64,000 bases of DNA from Neotamlana laminarinivorans (GCF_020523925.1 NZ_JAJAPW010000003.1:434001-498000), one strand, 5' to 3'; shown: positions 1 to 9,292, counted from the first letter of the stretch. The notes: generated by a model not told the origin, from the sequence alone. Translations and numbers: made by a program.

Positions 1-12
1 AAATGCTTATAA

Positions 13-1341
13 ATGAGAATACTTTTTTTTAGTTGCATATCTATAATGATGTTAATTATGTCATGTTCTAGTGATGTAAACAGCTATCCTGTTGGGGAAG
101 ATTTTATTGAAAACGATATAAATATTCAGGTAATAGACACCTTTTCAATAAAGGCAGGAACATTTAAACTAGATTCCTTAATAACTTCAAGCACTGGAAG
201 AATACTAATTGGTAGTGCCGATGATGAAGATTTTGGGCATTTAATTTCTCAATCTTATTTTCAGGTTAGAAATTCTGATTTTTCGCTAGATGACGATGCT
301 GTTTTCGATTCTATAGGGTTAGTTTTAAATTATGATACCTATTATTATGGAGACACCACTCGAGTACAAACATACAGAGTGCATGAAGTATTAGATTATT
401 TTGAGCCTTACGACGATAATACAAGTTTCTATAATACTTCGGCACATTTAAGTTATGATCCGGATCCACTTGGTGAAGTGACTAAACAAGGTTTCAGACC
501 TAATTCAACTACCGATTCTGTTTACATTCGGTTAGATGATGATTTTGGAAAGGAAATATTTGATGGTATTCAAGATAATGATATAAACACTCTAGATGAT
601 TTATTACAAAACTTTAACGGCTTAACGGTTATCCCTGATGCTGTAGATAGCAATGTAATGGGTTTTGCTTTTTCTTCAGACACTACTATTGAGGATAACT
701 CCAGTTTAAGAATTTATTACACATTAAAGGAGGATGACACCGACGAAGATAATGATCAAGTTTTAAGTTTTTATATAACCTCTGAAGCAGACCAATATAA
801 TAGAATAGAATATATTAGCACAGAATTTCCTGAGTTAACAGAGCAAGATATTACATTGTCTAGCGAAGATACTAACGATGAGATTTTTGTTCAAGCTGGA
901 ACTGGAATTTGTGCCAGAATTGAAATGCCAACCATCAGAGATTTAAATGTGTTTTCTGATGAAAGTGCTGTGCTAAATGCAGAATTAAAGTTTTTTCCTC
1001 AAATAGATAACCTTTACGATAAAGAATCTTTGGAAGAAAGCCTTTTAGTGTATATTGTAGATAGTCAAAATAGAATTATATCTCAATTAACTGATTTTGA
1101 TGGTAGTGAAGCACTAGCTTTACTTTCTGATGATGAAGACGAATTTAATGAAAACACCTATTACACAATTGATATGAGTGGTTTTGTGCAAACAATTCTA
1201 TTATCTGAAACAGATTTAGAGTATGCAATAATGATACAATTTGTAGATTATCAGCAAAAAACCGATAAAATGATTATTAAAAGTTTAGGTGATAGTTTTT
1301 CAGAAAACATTAAATTATCTGTTACCTATTTAAAATACTAA
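13..1341 (+). CDS. DUF4270 family outer-membrane lipoprotein
   Basis: A 442-residue protein with a lipoprotein signal: hydrophobic residues 3-16, then M-S-C with the lipid-carrying Cys at 18 followed by Ser-Ser. The mature part is acidic and rich in Asp, Ser and Thr, and it matches my recollection of the DUF4270 family, Bacteroidota lipoproteins of unknown function with beta-rich architecture. No catalytic motif is visible. The barrel gene downstream starts 10 nt after its stop, so the two are probably co-transcribed and may act together at the outer membrane (inference). The upstream promoter lies outside the window. Confidence 0.8.
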   Translation: MRILFFSCISIMMLIMSCSSDVNSYPVGEDFIENDINIQVIDTFSIKAGTFKLDSLITSSTGRILIGSADDEDFGHLISQSYFQVRNSDFSLDDDAVFDSIGLVLNYDTYYYGDTTRVQTYRVHEVLDYFEPYDDNTSFYNTSAHLSYDPDPLGEVTKQGFRPNSTTDSVYIRLDDDFGKEIFDGIQDNDINTLDDLLQNFNGLTVIPDAVDSNVMGFAFSSDTTIEDNSSLRIYYTLKEDDTDEDNDQVLSFYITSEADQYNRIEYISTEFPELTEQDITLSSEDTNDEIFVQAGTGICARIEMPTIRDLNVFSDESAVLNAELKFFPQIDNLYDKESLEESLLVYIVDSQNRIISQLTDFDGSEALALLSDDEDEFNENTYYTIDMSGFVQTILLSETDLEYAIMIQFVDYQQKTDKMIIKSLGDSFSENIKLSVTYLKY

Positions 1342-1351
1342 ATATATTTAA

Positions 1352-2587
1352 ATGAATAAATTACAATATTTGTTGTTTTTTACTTTAATAACAACTTTTT
1401 GTTACTCTCAAAACGATACTAGTTCACCTTACTCTTTATATGGTTTAGGTGTAGAAAATAAAACAGCTACATCAGGCTTAACAGGTTTAGGTAATACTGG
1501 TTTGGCACAAAATAAATCTGGTGAAATTAATTTGTTTAACCCTGCCAGTTTAGGAAATGTAGAGTTAAAAACATTTTTATTTGAGTTTGGTTTAAATGGA
1601 ATTAGCTCAAAATTAGAAACAACTCAAGAAAGCGATAATACAACAGATTTTAATATATCTCACGTAGTAATGGCATTTCCGGTTACACCAAAATTAGGTT
1701 TAAGTTTTGGACTTTTGCCTTACACAAAAGTGGGTTACGATATTGATGTTGAAAGTTATATTGAAGGTTCAGAAGATACTTATATTAATCGTGTAACAGG
1801 ATCAGGAGGTTTAAATAAAGTTTATGTGGCAGGAGGTTATAAGTTTAACGATAGATTATCTGTTGGTTTAGATTTAACTTACCTTTTTGGGAGCATAAAC
1901 CAAGAAAATACTTTGTTTTATGAGTCTTTAGTAAATATTTCTGATATGAACCAATACAATGGTTTTAAGCTTAAAGCAGGATTGCAATATAACATTTTTA
2001 ATGAAGCTGACCGAGCGCTTACCTTAGGGGGTATAATAGAGCTGCCAACTACTTTAAGTGGAGATCAGGTAAGAACGTCTTATAAAACATCAGTAAATGG
2101 ATCGGCAATTTTTATAGATTTTGAAGAAGAATCAGAGTTAGATGATTTTGAATTTCCATTTGTTTATGGTATAGGGGTAACTTCTAAAATAAATAAAAAC
2201 TTAACCGCAAGTGTAGATTTTACTAATTTATTCTGGGATGAAACAGACCAATATCAAGATAGTCAATCTTACTCTAATCAATATATCTATGGCTTAGGAG
2301 CTGAATATATTCCTGAACCTAGTAGTAAATATTTTAGTAACGTTAGTTATCGTTTTGGGTTTAATTACAACTCTGGGTTTTTAACAATTTCTGATCAAGA
2401 AATAAATAGTTATTTCATTTCAGCGGGTTTAGGTTTACCACTATCAAACCGTGCTACCTTAAATCTTTCATATTCTTATGGTAGCGAAGGAACCGTAAGC
2501 AACCATTTAATTCAAGAAAAGTATCATAAATTAACGCTGAACTTAAGTTTTATTGGAAATTGGTTCAATAAATCTAAATATAACTAA
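1352..2587 (+). CDS. FadL/OMPP1-like outer-membrane beta-barrel protein
   Basis: A 411-residue protein with a Sec signal peptide (about residues 1-20, ending Cys-Tyr-Ser-Gln). Alternating hydrophobic/polar strands and Gly/Asn-rich turns follow, as in a barrel. An early segment with NPASLGNV resembles the hatch region of FadL-type hydrophobic-compound transporters. The substrate cannot be told. It lies 10 nt downstream of the DUF4270 gene. Its TAA stop overlaps the TAG stop of the convergent DUF2141 gene by four bases, and both stops sit inside one perfect hairpin. Confidence 0.75.
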   Translation: MNKLQYLLFFTLITTFCYSQNDTSSPYSLYGLGVENKTATSGLTGLGNTGLAQNKSGEINLFNPASLGNVELKTFLFEFGLNGISSKLETTQESDNTTDFNISHVVMAFPVTPKLGLSFGLLPYTKVGYDIDVESYIEGSEDTYINRVTGSGGLNKVYVAGGYKFNDRLSVGLDLTYLFGSINQENTLFYESLVNISDMNQYNGFKLKAGLQYNIFNEADRALTLGGIIELPTTLSGDQVRTSYKTSVNGSAIFIDFEEESELDDFEFPFVYGIGVTSKINKNLTASVDFTNLFWDETDQYQDSQSYSNQYIYGLGAEYIPEPSSKYFSNVSYRFGFNYNSGFLTISDQEINSYFISAGLGLPLSNRATLNLSYSYGSEGTVSNHLIQEKYHKLTLNLSFIGNWFNKSKYN

Positions 2588-2603
2588 AAAGTTATATTTA
2601 GAT
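2572..2603. terminator. Bidirectional terminator hairpin containing two convergent stop codons
   Basis: A perfect 14-bp inverted repeat (2572-2585 with 2590-2603) around an AAAA loop. The stop codons of the + strand barrel gene (2585-2587) and the - strand DUF2141 gene (2584-2586) both fall inside it. The stem is A/T-rich and there is no strong T-tract, so termination efficiency is uncertain, but no other terminator is present between these convergent genes. Confidence 0.6.
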
Positions 2604-3009
2604 CTAAGTTTTTGTTAGTAACCATAAATTTTGCCTGAGCAAATTCTGGTGGTCCATACATTACAGGGTTGTTTGAAACACCATACGATTCTTTAGGCAT
2701 CCCTGTATCATAAAAATCCATACGATTATTATCGTTTTGGTCGTGTGTGCCTATAATAGCATAAGTTCCTGGTAATATGTTTTTAAAAGTGATAATGACT
2801 TTACCTTCTTTAATTTCACTTTTTTCAGATTTTAACGGTGCAGCCTTCATAAAAGTAGTTTCGTTGTGTAGCGTTAGTAAAACATGCCCATTATTGTTGG
2901 TAATATTTTCAATAGTTACAGTAATAGATTGGCCTTTTTCTTCTGATTCTTGGGCATTTCCAAAAAATGTGGATAATGTTAATAGAATGATTGATGTTAG
3001 CGTTTTCAT
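2584..3009 (-). CDS. DUF2141 family secreted protein
   Basis: A 141-residue protein with a clear signal peptide (residues 1-19, ending Gly-Asn-Ala-Gln). The mature domain carries the DUF2141 pattern I recognise: an N-terminal strand of the type ITVTIENITNNNGHVLLTL, then a segment with GTYAIIGTHDQNDNNRMD and a C-terminal GxPKESYGVSNN motif. Family function is unknown; it is a small beta-sandwich, probably periplasmic. It is monocistronic and convergent with the FadL-like gene. Confidence 0.8.
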   Translation of the reverse strand: MKTLTSIILLTLSTFFGNAQESEEKGQSITVTIENITNNNGHVLLTLHNETTFMKAAPLKSEKSEIKEGKVIITFKNILPGTYAIIGTHDQNDNNRMDFYDTGMPKESYGVSNNPVMYGPPEFAQAKFMVTNKNLDLNITF

Positions 3010-3116
3010 AATTTAAAGTGATTTATGTTGTTTTACACTTCAAATATCTAATAGAAAACCAGTGTTTAATAATTACAATGACTCAATTGTAGAAATTATA
3101 TGCTGAATTGTGAATT

Positions 3117-4448
3117 TTATAATAAACCACGTGCTTTAACTTCTAAATACTTGTTGATGGTATTAATGGTTAATTGTTCAGGAGAAGTTAAAATGGAGTG
3201 AATACCATATTTCTTTAGTTCGTTTACAATAAGGCGTTTTTCGAAATCGAATTTTTCGGCAATAACTTTATCGTAAACTTGCTCAACAGTTTCGGCTTTG
3301 TTATTAATGAGTTCGTTTAACTCGGTATTTTTAAAGAAGATTACCACGAGTAAGTGACTTTTAGCTATCGCTTTTAAATAAGGTAGTTGGCGCTCTAAAC
3401 CATCAAGTGTTTCAAAATTAGTATACATTAAAAGTAAACTACGTTGCTTAACATGTTTTTTGAGGTTGGTGTATAATCGACTAAAATCGGTTTCAAAATA
3501 GTCGGTTTTTACGTTGTAAAGCGATTCTAAAATAAGTTGCATTTGCGAATTTCTGCGCTCTGCAACTACCACGTTTTCTGTTTTTTTAGAAAATGAAAAC
3601 ATACCCGCTTTATCTTGCTTTTTTAAAACGACATTGCTAATAACTAAAGCGGCATTTATGGCATAATCTAAAAGGCTTAAACCGTTAAAAGGCATTTTCA
3701 TAATACGTCCTTTATCGATAATGGAATAAACAGGTTGCGATTTTTCGTCTTGAAACTGGTTTACCATCAATTGGTTTTTCTTTGCCGTAGCTTTCCAGTT
3801 TATAGTGCGTAAATCGTCGCCTAAAACGTATTCTTTTATTTGTTCGAATTCCATAGAATGACCCAAGCGACGTACTTTTTTTAGGCCATATTCAAAGGAG
3901 TTTTTATTAATATTTAAAAGTTCAAACTTTTTTAACTGTTTAAAACTTGGGTAAGTTGGCACCATAGCATCGGCATTAAATGTATAGCGTTTGGCTACAA
4001 TTTTTAATGCGGAAGACGCGTAAATATTTAAACTGCCAAATTTATATTCGCCACGTTCGGTCGGCTTTAATAGGTAGTTTATGGTTTTTGTTTTTCGCGA
4101 AGCAATGCTATCTTTTAATTTAAAGTCGCGTACTTGAAATTGCTCTGGTATTTCATCAATAATCTCTAAATTAATTGTAAAAGGGTAGTAGTTACTTAGG
4201 TTTAATATTACAGAATTATTGTCGCCATTCGAGAATTTATCGGGTAATTCTCGAGTGGCTTCAATTTTGTTTTTCCCTATAAAAACGATTAAAACATCTA
4301 AAACAAACAACACCACTAACGCCAAAATTAACAGTTGAGCTACGTTAAATAGCGACGGAATAAAATAACTTGTAGTAAATAAAACTACAATAGCAATTCC
4401 GGTGTAAAAAAAACGGGGTTGTATGTAAAAGGGTTTAAATAGTTTCAA
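3117..4448 (-). CDS. DUF58 domain membrane protein
   Basis: A 443-residue protein. Two hydrophobic segments near the N-terminus (about 15-35 and 37-57) anchor it in the inner membrane. Residues about 194-250 hold the DUF58 signature (LGHSMEFEQIKEY followed by GDDLRTINWKATAKK). The region after it corresponds to a von Willebrand A-like fold, but the usual metal-site DxSxS is replaced by D-K-G-R. It is the last gene of the SpoIIM/DUF4129/DUF4350/MoxR/DUF58 operon, 93 nt after moxR. In this family MoxR ATPases are thought to chaperone or activate vWA-type partners; the substrate here is unknown. Confidence 0.85.
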   Translation of the reverse strand: MKLFKPFYIQPRFFYTGIAIVVLFTTSYFIPSLFNVAQLLILALVVLFVLDVLIVFIGKNKIEATRELPDKFSNGDNNSVILNLSNYYPFTINLEIIDEIPEQFQVRDFKLKDSIASRKTKTINYLLKPTERGEYKFGSLNIYASSALKIVAKRYTFNADAMVPTYPSFKQLKKFELLNINKNSFEYGLKKVRRLGHSMEFEQIKEYVLGDDLRTINWKATAKKNQLMVNQFQDEKSQPVYSIIDKGRIMKMPFNGLSLLDYAINAALVISNVVLKKQDKAGMFSFSKKTENVVVAERRNSQMQLILESLYNVKTDYFETDFSRLYTNLKKHVKQRSLLLMYTNFETLDGLERQLPYLKAIAKSHLLVVIFFKNTELNELINNKAETVEQVYDKVIAEKFDFEKRLIVNELKKYGIHSILTSPEQLTINTINKYLEVKARGLL

Positions 4449-4541
4449 TTTTAAATATGCTATTATTTATTCTCAGATTTTATGTTATTATAAGTTAAAA
4501 TATTTCAATACCTTATTTTTAATTGCTGTCCAAATAAGCCT

Positions 4542-5588
4542 TTATCTTGGTATTTCAACCGTTTCAATAATTTGTTTTATTACCTGTTTGCTAGTTACGC
4601 CTTCCATTTCGCGCTCTGGTGTAACAATAACACGGTGGTGTAATACAGGAATAGCAGCGCGTTTAATATCTTCTGGTGTTACAAAATCTCTACCACCCAT
4701 AGCAGCAAAGGCTTTACTTGATTTTAAAATGGCAATAGATGCTCTAGGCGAAGCACCTAAGTATAAAAATGGATTGCTTCTTGTAGCCACAATTATTTGT
4801 GCAATGTATTTTAGCAAATGTGCTTCAACTAAAACCTGAGTTACTAAATGTTGATATTTTGCAATTTGCTCTGCGGTTAAAAACGATGTAATTTGATTGG
4901 TTTTTTCTTTGTCTTGCAGTTGATGCTCGCGCGATAAAATTTCAATTTCATCTTCTAAATCGGGATAATCAACGTCTATTTTAAATAAAAAACGGTCTAA
5001 TTGGGCTTCAGGTAACCGGTAAGTGCCTTCTTGTTCTACTGGGTTTTGGGTTGCTAAAACCATAAAGGGTGCATCTAATAAAAATTTATTACCATCAATA
5101 GTTATTTGCTGTTCTTCCATAACCTCAAATAGGGCGGCTTGTGTTTTTGCTGGGGCACGGTTTATTTCATCAATTAAAATCATATTCGAAAAAATAGGCC
5201 CTTTTTTAAACTCAAACTCCGAATTTTTTAAGTTAAAAACCGATGTTCCTAAAATGTCACTTGGCATTAAATCGGGTGTAAATTGTATGCGGCTAAACCC
5301 AACGCTTAACGATTTTGCTAGTAATTTAGCGGTAACCGTTTTGGCTACACCCGGAACACCTTCAATTAAACTATGGCCTTTAGCTAAAAGCGACGCAATA
5401 AGCATATCTACCATGTCTTTTTGCCCAACTATAACTTTACCAACTTCTTGTTTTATATTGGCTATACTTTGTTGCAGTTCGGTTAAATCTAAGCGGTTTT
5501 TAAATTGTAAGTCGTTAGTGCTGTTTAAAGCGCTATCGTCGATAGACGACACAACATCTTCTGGTTTTTTATCTTGACTGTCTTCCAT
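4542..5588 (-). CDS. MoxR family AAA+ ATPase
   Basis: A 348-residue AAA+ protein with Walker A GVPGVAKT at about 77-84, Walker B MILIDE at about 137-142, and the sensor segment ATQNP. A C-terminal lid follows, with GASPRASI. It matches the MoxR subfamily, which remodels or activates vWA-containing partners at the membrane. An Asp/Ser-rich N-terminal tail of about 30 residues precedes the ATPase. The start lies 2 nt after the DUF4350 stop, so translation is probably coupled. Confidence 0.92.
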   Translation of the reverse strand: MEDSQDKKPEDVVSSIDDSALNSTNDLQFKNRLDLTELQQSIANIKQEVGKVIVGQKDMVDMLIASLLAKGHSLIEGVPGVAKTVTAKLLAKSLSVGFSRIQFTPDLMPSDILGTSVFNLKNSEFEFKKGPIFSNMILIDEINRAPAKTQAALFEVMEEQQITIDGNKFLLDAPFMVLATQNPVEQEGTYRLPEAQLDRFLFKIDVDYPDLEDEIEILSREHQLQDKEKTNQITSFLTAEQIAKYQHLVTQVLVEAHLLKYIAQIIVATRSNPFLYLGASPRASIAILKSSKAFAAMGGRDFVTPEDIKRAAIPVLHHRVIVTPEREMEGVTSKQVIKQIIETVEIPR

Positions 5589-5590
5589 AA

Positions 5591-6796
5591 TTATTTTGTG
5601 TAAAATGCTTCAATTTGGCGGTTTAACTTAATTAAGTTTTCTTCAAAAAACTCATTTTTACTTCGTAACCAATTTATATAATTTATAAGCGGTTTAATGT
5701 CTTCTTTTTTCTTGCCTGTTTTAGCGCTTAATTTTGTTAAAAAAGCATCATCTAAAACAGTAGTATTTATATGATAATCGGTTCGAATGCGCTCTAAAAA
5801 ATAGGTGATTTTTTTATCGACTATATTTTTATAATCTTGAGTTTCTAAATATAAATTAGACACTGTTTTTACAAAACCAACAGTTGTGTTTTGCAGCGGT
5901 TTTATAATTTTAATGATGCGTTGGCGACGTTTAGCATTAAAAATCATAAATAAGATACCAAAAATTATTGAGGTATACCAAGCCCATTTAAAAGCGGGCT
6001 GTTGTAAAAACCAACTTAAATTCGATTCTTTTTCTACATCGGCAGTATAGCGCGTTTGTATTTTTGTATAAGAGTCGAAATAAATATCATCATCTGGTAA
6101 ATACGATATTAAACCTTCAACGTATTTGTAGCGGTTGTTTTTTAAAATATTGTAATTGGTAAATACCTTGGGTTCGGTATGTAAATACACTTGACCTTTA
6201 CCAAACGGCACTTTTATAAAATTAACAAAGTTTTTATCGATTTTAGAATGCCCTAAAACGCTGTGATTAATGCTATCGAAATAAGAGAAATACTGCATAA
6301 AAGCACTTCTGTCGGTCTTTATATTTTTAATATCCAGATACTTTAAGGAGTGATAGGTAATGCTATCTTTTTCGTTATTTAAATAATCAATGCTAACATC
6401 TAAAGTATCGTGAAACTTTTGCGGAAATACATAATCTGATAAAAAAAGTGTATTGCCATTATCAACAAAATTTAAAAGTTCGTCAATAGATTTTTCGCTT
6501 AAATAATCGGTATTACCAATTATAATGTAGTTTCCTTTTGCGGTATGGTCGCCATAGCCATCCTCAGAATTGGCTTGTAAATAACTGTCGGGTTGATGGT
6601 AAATGGTTCTTATTTTACGGTCTTTGAATAAGTTATTTAATTCTTTGTAGAAAATACTGGTGTCATAAGGTTTGTTACTTCTTTCGTTAAACGATTCTTC
6701 CCAATCTACGGTGTGCGTAACTTTTACGCCCATAAAAAATACGCCAACAATAATTATGGCCGCCAAAACAAGTATTATTGGTAAGGCCTTTTTCAT
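5591..6796 (-). CDS. DUF4350 domain membrane protein
   Basis: A 401-residue protein with one N-terminal transmembrane segment (about 4-22), a large extracytoplasmic domain and a second membrane segment at about 268-288, followed by a basic cytoplasmic tail. The soluble part resembles DUF4350 (a GATase-like fold in family descriptions), with the motif GNYIIIGNTDYLSEKSIDEL. Its ATG overlaps the stop of the DUF4129 gene by 4 nt (ATGA-type coupling). Membership of a MoxR/DUF58 operon is typical of the family; its biochemical role is not known. Confidence 0.75.
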   Translation of the reverse strand: MKKALPIILVLAAIIIVGVFFMGVKVTHTVDWEESFNERSNKPYDTSIFYKELNNLFKDRKIRTIYHQPDSYLQANSEDGYGDHTAKGNYIIIGNTDYLSEKSIDELLNFVDNGNTLFLSDYVFPQKFHDTLDVSIDYLNNEKDSITYHSLKYLDIKNIKTDRSAFMQYFSYFDSINHSVLGHSKIDKNFVNFIKVPFGKGQVYLHTEPKVFTNYNILKNNRYKYVEGLISYLPDDDIYFDSYTKIQTRYTADVEKESNLSWFLQQPAFKWAWYTSIIFGILFMIFNAKRRQRIIKIIKPLQNTTVGFVKTVSNLYLETQDYKNIVDKKITYFLERIRTDYHINTTVLDDAFLTKLSAKTGKKKEDIKPLINYINWLRSKNEFFEENLIKLNRQIEAFYTK

Positions 6797-7521
6797 TGAT
6801 TTATGGTGTTTAAAAGGGTTTCAAAATTATCTTTGGCTTTGCTGTATTGTGCTGTATTTACAGGGAATTCACCATACCAAATGTAAGTGTACAAATAAGA
6901 TGTGTATGAAAATTGTTCACTAAATGGTTTTTCTGAAATTTCGTTATAATACTCACTGTTAGTTTTGTCGTCTTCAAATTTTATGTAGTTTTTTAAACTG
7001 AGTTGTTTAAGAACTAACAAGTAATAATACCGAATAGCTAATCTGAAATTATTGTTGTTTTCAGCATTTTTTATAAGTGATTTTATATCGGCAGATTCAA
7101 TATTTTCGGCAGTGATATCTTCAGAATAATTAACTTTTTTATGGTTTCTGGACGTAAATAGGTTAGAGCTACCATCGTTAACTAAAATATAAGCTAAAAA
7201 TATAACCGCAAATGCAATGGCTATATAAAAGATTAAATTTAGAGGTTGTGTATTGAAGGATATAAAACTAGAATCTTCTTCTTCCTCTGTTTTTACTTTC
7301 TCTTCATTATATGCTTCGTATTCACCAGAACCAGATTCGGTATAACCAATAAATTCTTCACCTTCATAATTATATTTATCACTAGAATAACGCGATTTAA
7401 AATCCTCGTCAAATTTGCGTAATTGTTCTGGTTGCTGAATAATTTCAGAGCAATATAGCGGCTGAAAACTATGAAGCATCAACACACAAATAATTAAAGT
7501 ATGTAATTTAAATAAATTCAA
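6793..7521 (-). CDS. DUF4129 domain membrane protein
   Basis: A 242-residue protein with a signal peptide or N-terminal anchor (about 1-25). An acidic extracytoplasmic linker of about 65 residues follows, rich in Glu, Ser and Tyr, then a transmembrane helix at about 94-113. The cytoplasmic helical domain (about 140-240) matches DUF4129, with RLAIRYYYLLVLKQL and a C-terminal YxYIWYGEF segment. It overlaps the SpoIIM-like gene by 14 nt upstream and the DUF4350 gene by 4 nt downstream, which indicates a single translationally coupled operon. Confidence 0.75.
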   Translation of the reverse strand: MNLFKLHTLIICVLMLHSFQPLYCSEIIQQPEQLRKFDEDFKSRYSSDKYNYEGEEFIGYTESGSGEYEAYNEEKVKTEEEEDSSFISFNTQPLNLIFYIAIAFAVIFLAYILVNDGSSNLFTSRNHKKVNYSEDITAENIESADIKSLIKNAENNNNFRLAIRYYYLLVLKQLSLKNYIKFEDDKTNSEYYNEISEKPFSEQFSYTSYLYTYIWYGEFPVNTAQYSKAKDNFETLLNTINQ

Positions 7522-8506
7522 ATGATGCGTTAGTTGTTTGGGGGCTTTTAGTAATTTGTTTTTGAATTTTAAAAGGATAAATAAGATAGTAATATGAAAT
7601 AAAGCCTAAGGTTGATAAAATAATACCAACCGATAGCCAATGTGGCATAATGTTAGAATATCGTGTAATAAAGCCTTCTAAAAACCCTGCACAAAAGGTA
7701 AATGGGAAGGTGCTAATTAAAATTTTTATTCCGGTTTTTGCACCGAGCTTAAATGATGTATATCGCGAATGTGTACCCGGAAATAAAATGCTAGCACCTA
7801 AAATTAATCCAGCGGCGGCTTCAATAACTATGGCAAAAATTTCCATAGAGCCGTGTATCCAAATACCACGGACACTTTCCCAAAAAACACCTTTATCGTA
7901 AAAAAAGTATTGAAACGAACCTAACATTATACAGTTTTTAAACATAATATAAAGGGTGCCAATACCTAAAAATACGCCTAAAACAAAAGCAATAATACCT
8001 ACCTTAAGGTTATTAATAGTAATACCAATAAAACTACCCCAATTACTTCCGCTTTTGTAGACGGCTACTGGGTCGCCAGCTTCAATATTTTCAAGCGACA
8101 TATTAACGTAATCGTCGCCTAAAATAGATCGTACAAATTCCCCGTCGTTAGCTGCAGAAATGGCACCAATAAATGTGAATGCAAAAAATATAATAAATGC
8201 AACATAAATAAACTTGCGGTATTGGTAGCAAATTAAAGGTACTTCGGTTTTCCAGAATCTAAATATTCGATTGGTGTCTTCGGCTTTAGTTTTATAAATT
8301 TTTTGGTAGGCTTTTGCAGCAAGTTGATTTAAATATACAATGACCTTACTTTTAGGGTAATAGGTTTGTGCGTAAGCCAAATCGTTTATAACGTGAATGT
8401 ATTGCGAAGCAAGTTCATCGGCATCTTTAAAATCATTATTAAAGATAGCTTTTTCAAAACTTAACCATTTTTCCTTATTTTGCTTAATAAATGCAACTTC
8501 CCTCAT
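7508..8506 (-). CDS. SpoIIM-like (stage II sporulation protein M family) membrane protein
   Basis: A 332-residue protein: a cytoplasmic helical N-terminal region of about 100 residues, then about five hydrophobic segments (near 103-122, 170-195, 220-240, 255-278 and 290-312). It has the SpoIIM-family pattern GWxHGSMEIFAIVIEAAAG. In spore formers SpoIIM belongs to a peptidoglycan hydrolase complex. This organism does not appear to be a spore former, so only the fold family can be transferred. It is the first gene of the MoxR operon; only 25 bp separate its ATG from that of the divergent RDD gene. Confidence 0.8.
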   Translation of the reverse strand: MREVAFIKQNKEKWLSFEKAIFNNDFKDADELASQYIHVINDLAYAQTYYPKSKVIVYLNQLAAKAYQKIYKTKAEDTNRIFRFWKTEVPLICYQYRKFIYVAFIIFFAFTFIGAISAANDGEFVRSILGDDYVNMSLENIEAGDPVAVYKSGSNWGSFIGITINNLKVGIIAFVLGVFLGIGTLYIMFKNCIMLGSFQYFFYDKGVFWESVRGIWIHGSMEIFAIVIEAAAGLILGASILFPGTHSRYTSFKLGAKTGIKILISTFPFTFCAGFLEGFITRYSNIMPHWLSVGIILSTLGFISYYYLIYPFKIQKQITKSPQTTNASFEFI

Positions 8507-8531
8507 AATTGGTTATAAATTAAATTATAAA

Positions 8532-9251
8532 ATGTCAGAGTTACAAATTAACACTACTCAAAATGTAAAAATTTCGTTCAATGCTGCAGGTGGTGGAGAA
8601 CGTTTATTGGCTTTTGTTATAGATAATGCTATAAAAATCGGGTATATGATGCTTTTGGGTTATACTGTTGGTGCCTACCAAAACATGGATCAATGGTCAC
8701 AAATTGCCATTAATACCGTATTAAGTTTTCCAGTTATGTTTTATACATTAGCTTTGGAATCTTTTTTACAGGGGCAAACAATTGGCAAACGTTTACTAAA
8801 AATAAAAGTGGTTAAAATAGATGGTTACCAAGCCACATTTTCCGATTATGCGGTGCGTTGGTTCTTTAGGGTAGTAGATGTTTATATTTTTGGTTTAGGT
8901 TTTTTTGTTATGCTTTTTAATAAAAAAACACAGCGTTTAGGTGACATGGCTGCAGGAACAGCAGTTATAGCGTTAAAAGATAAAGTAAACATAAAGCATA
9001 CTATTTTAGAAAACTTGTCTGAAGATTATAAACCAAGTTACCCAAGTGTTATAAAGTTATCTGATAATGATGCGCGTATTATAAAAGAAACGTTCATAAC
9101 AGCAAAAGCATCAAAAGATTACCCAACGCTTATAAAATTACGTTCTAAAATTATGAGTGTAATGGGGTTAAAATCCATGAAACATAAATCGGATATAGAA
9201 TTTATAGATACCATTCTAAAAGATTATAATTTCTACACCCAAAATATGTGA
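8532..9251 (+). CDS. RDD family membrane protein
   Basis: A 239-residue protein. I chose the ATG at 8532 because the family begins just before the hydrophobic RDD core; the open frame extends upstream to 8397, but that part would overlap the divergent SpoIIM gene. The RDD domain spans about residues 20-150 with three membrane segments and the motif GQTIGKRLLKIKV, then a segment ending in QRLGDMAAGT. The C-terminal 80 residues are a soluble helical tail. It is divergent from the MoxR/DUF58 operon, a common pairing in Bacteroidota that suggests one membrane system (inference). Confidence 0.85.
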   Translation: MSELQINTTQNVKISFNAAGGGERLLAFVIDNAIKIGYMMLLGYTVGAYQNMDQWSQIAINTVLSFPVMFYTLALESFLQGQTIGKRLLKIKVVKIDGYQATFSDYAVRWFFRVVDVYIFGLGFFVMLFNKKTQRLGDMAAGTAVIALKDKVNIKHTILENLSEDYKPSYPSVIKLSDNDARIIKETFITAKASKDYPTLIKLRSKIMSVMGLKSMKHKSDIEFIDTILKDYNFYTQNM

Positions 9252-9260
9252 GCAGAGAAC

Positions 9261-9292
9261 CACATTTTTCAAGTGTAACGCAGAAAAATGTG
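9261..9292. terminator. Hairpin after RDD gene
   Basis: Perfect 10-bp arms (CACATTTTTC and GAAAAATGTG) around a 12-nt loop, starting 9 nt after the RDD stop codon. There is no long T-run after the right arm, so it may be a repeat-derived structure rather than a true terminator. Confidence 0.4.

Noticed and set aside
5023-5577. A 184-codon open frame antisense to moxR
   Set aside because: It lies entirely within the moxR gene on the other strand, has no domain, and moxR has all its motifs. It is a shadow frame.
8397-8531. Upstream extension of the RDD protein
   Set aside because: The 45 extra residues would be encoded antisense inside the SpoIIM-like gene and do not resemble the family. The ATG at 8532 is preferred.
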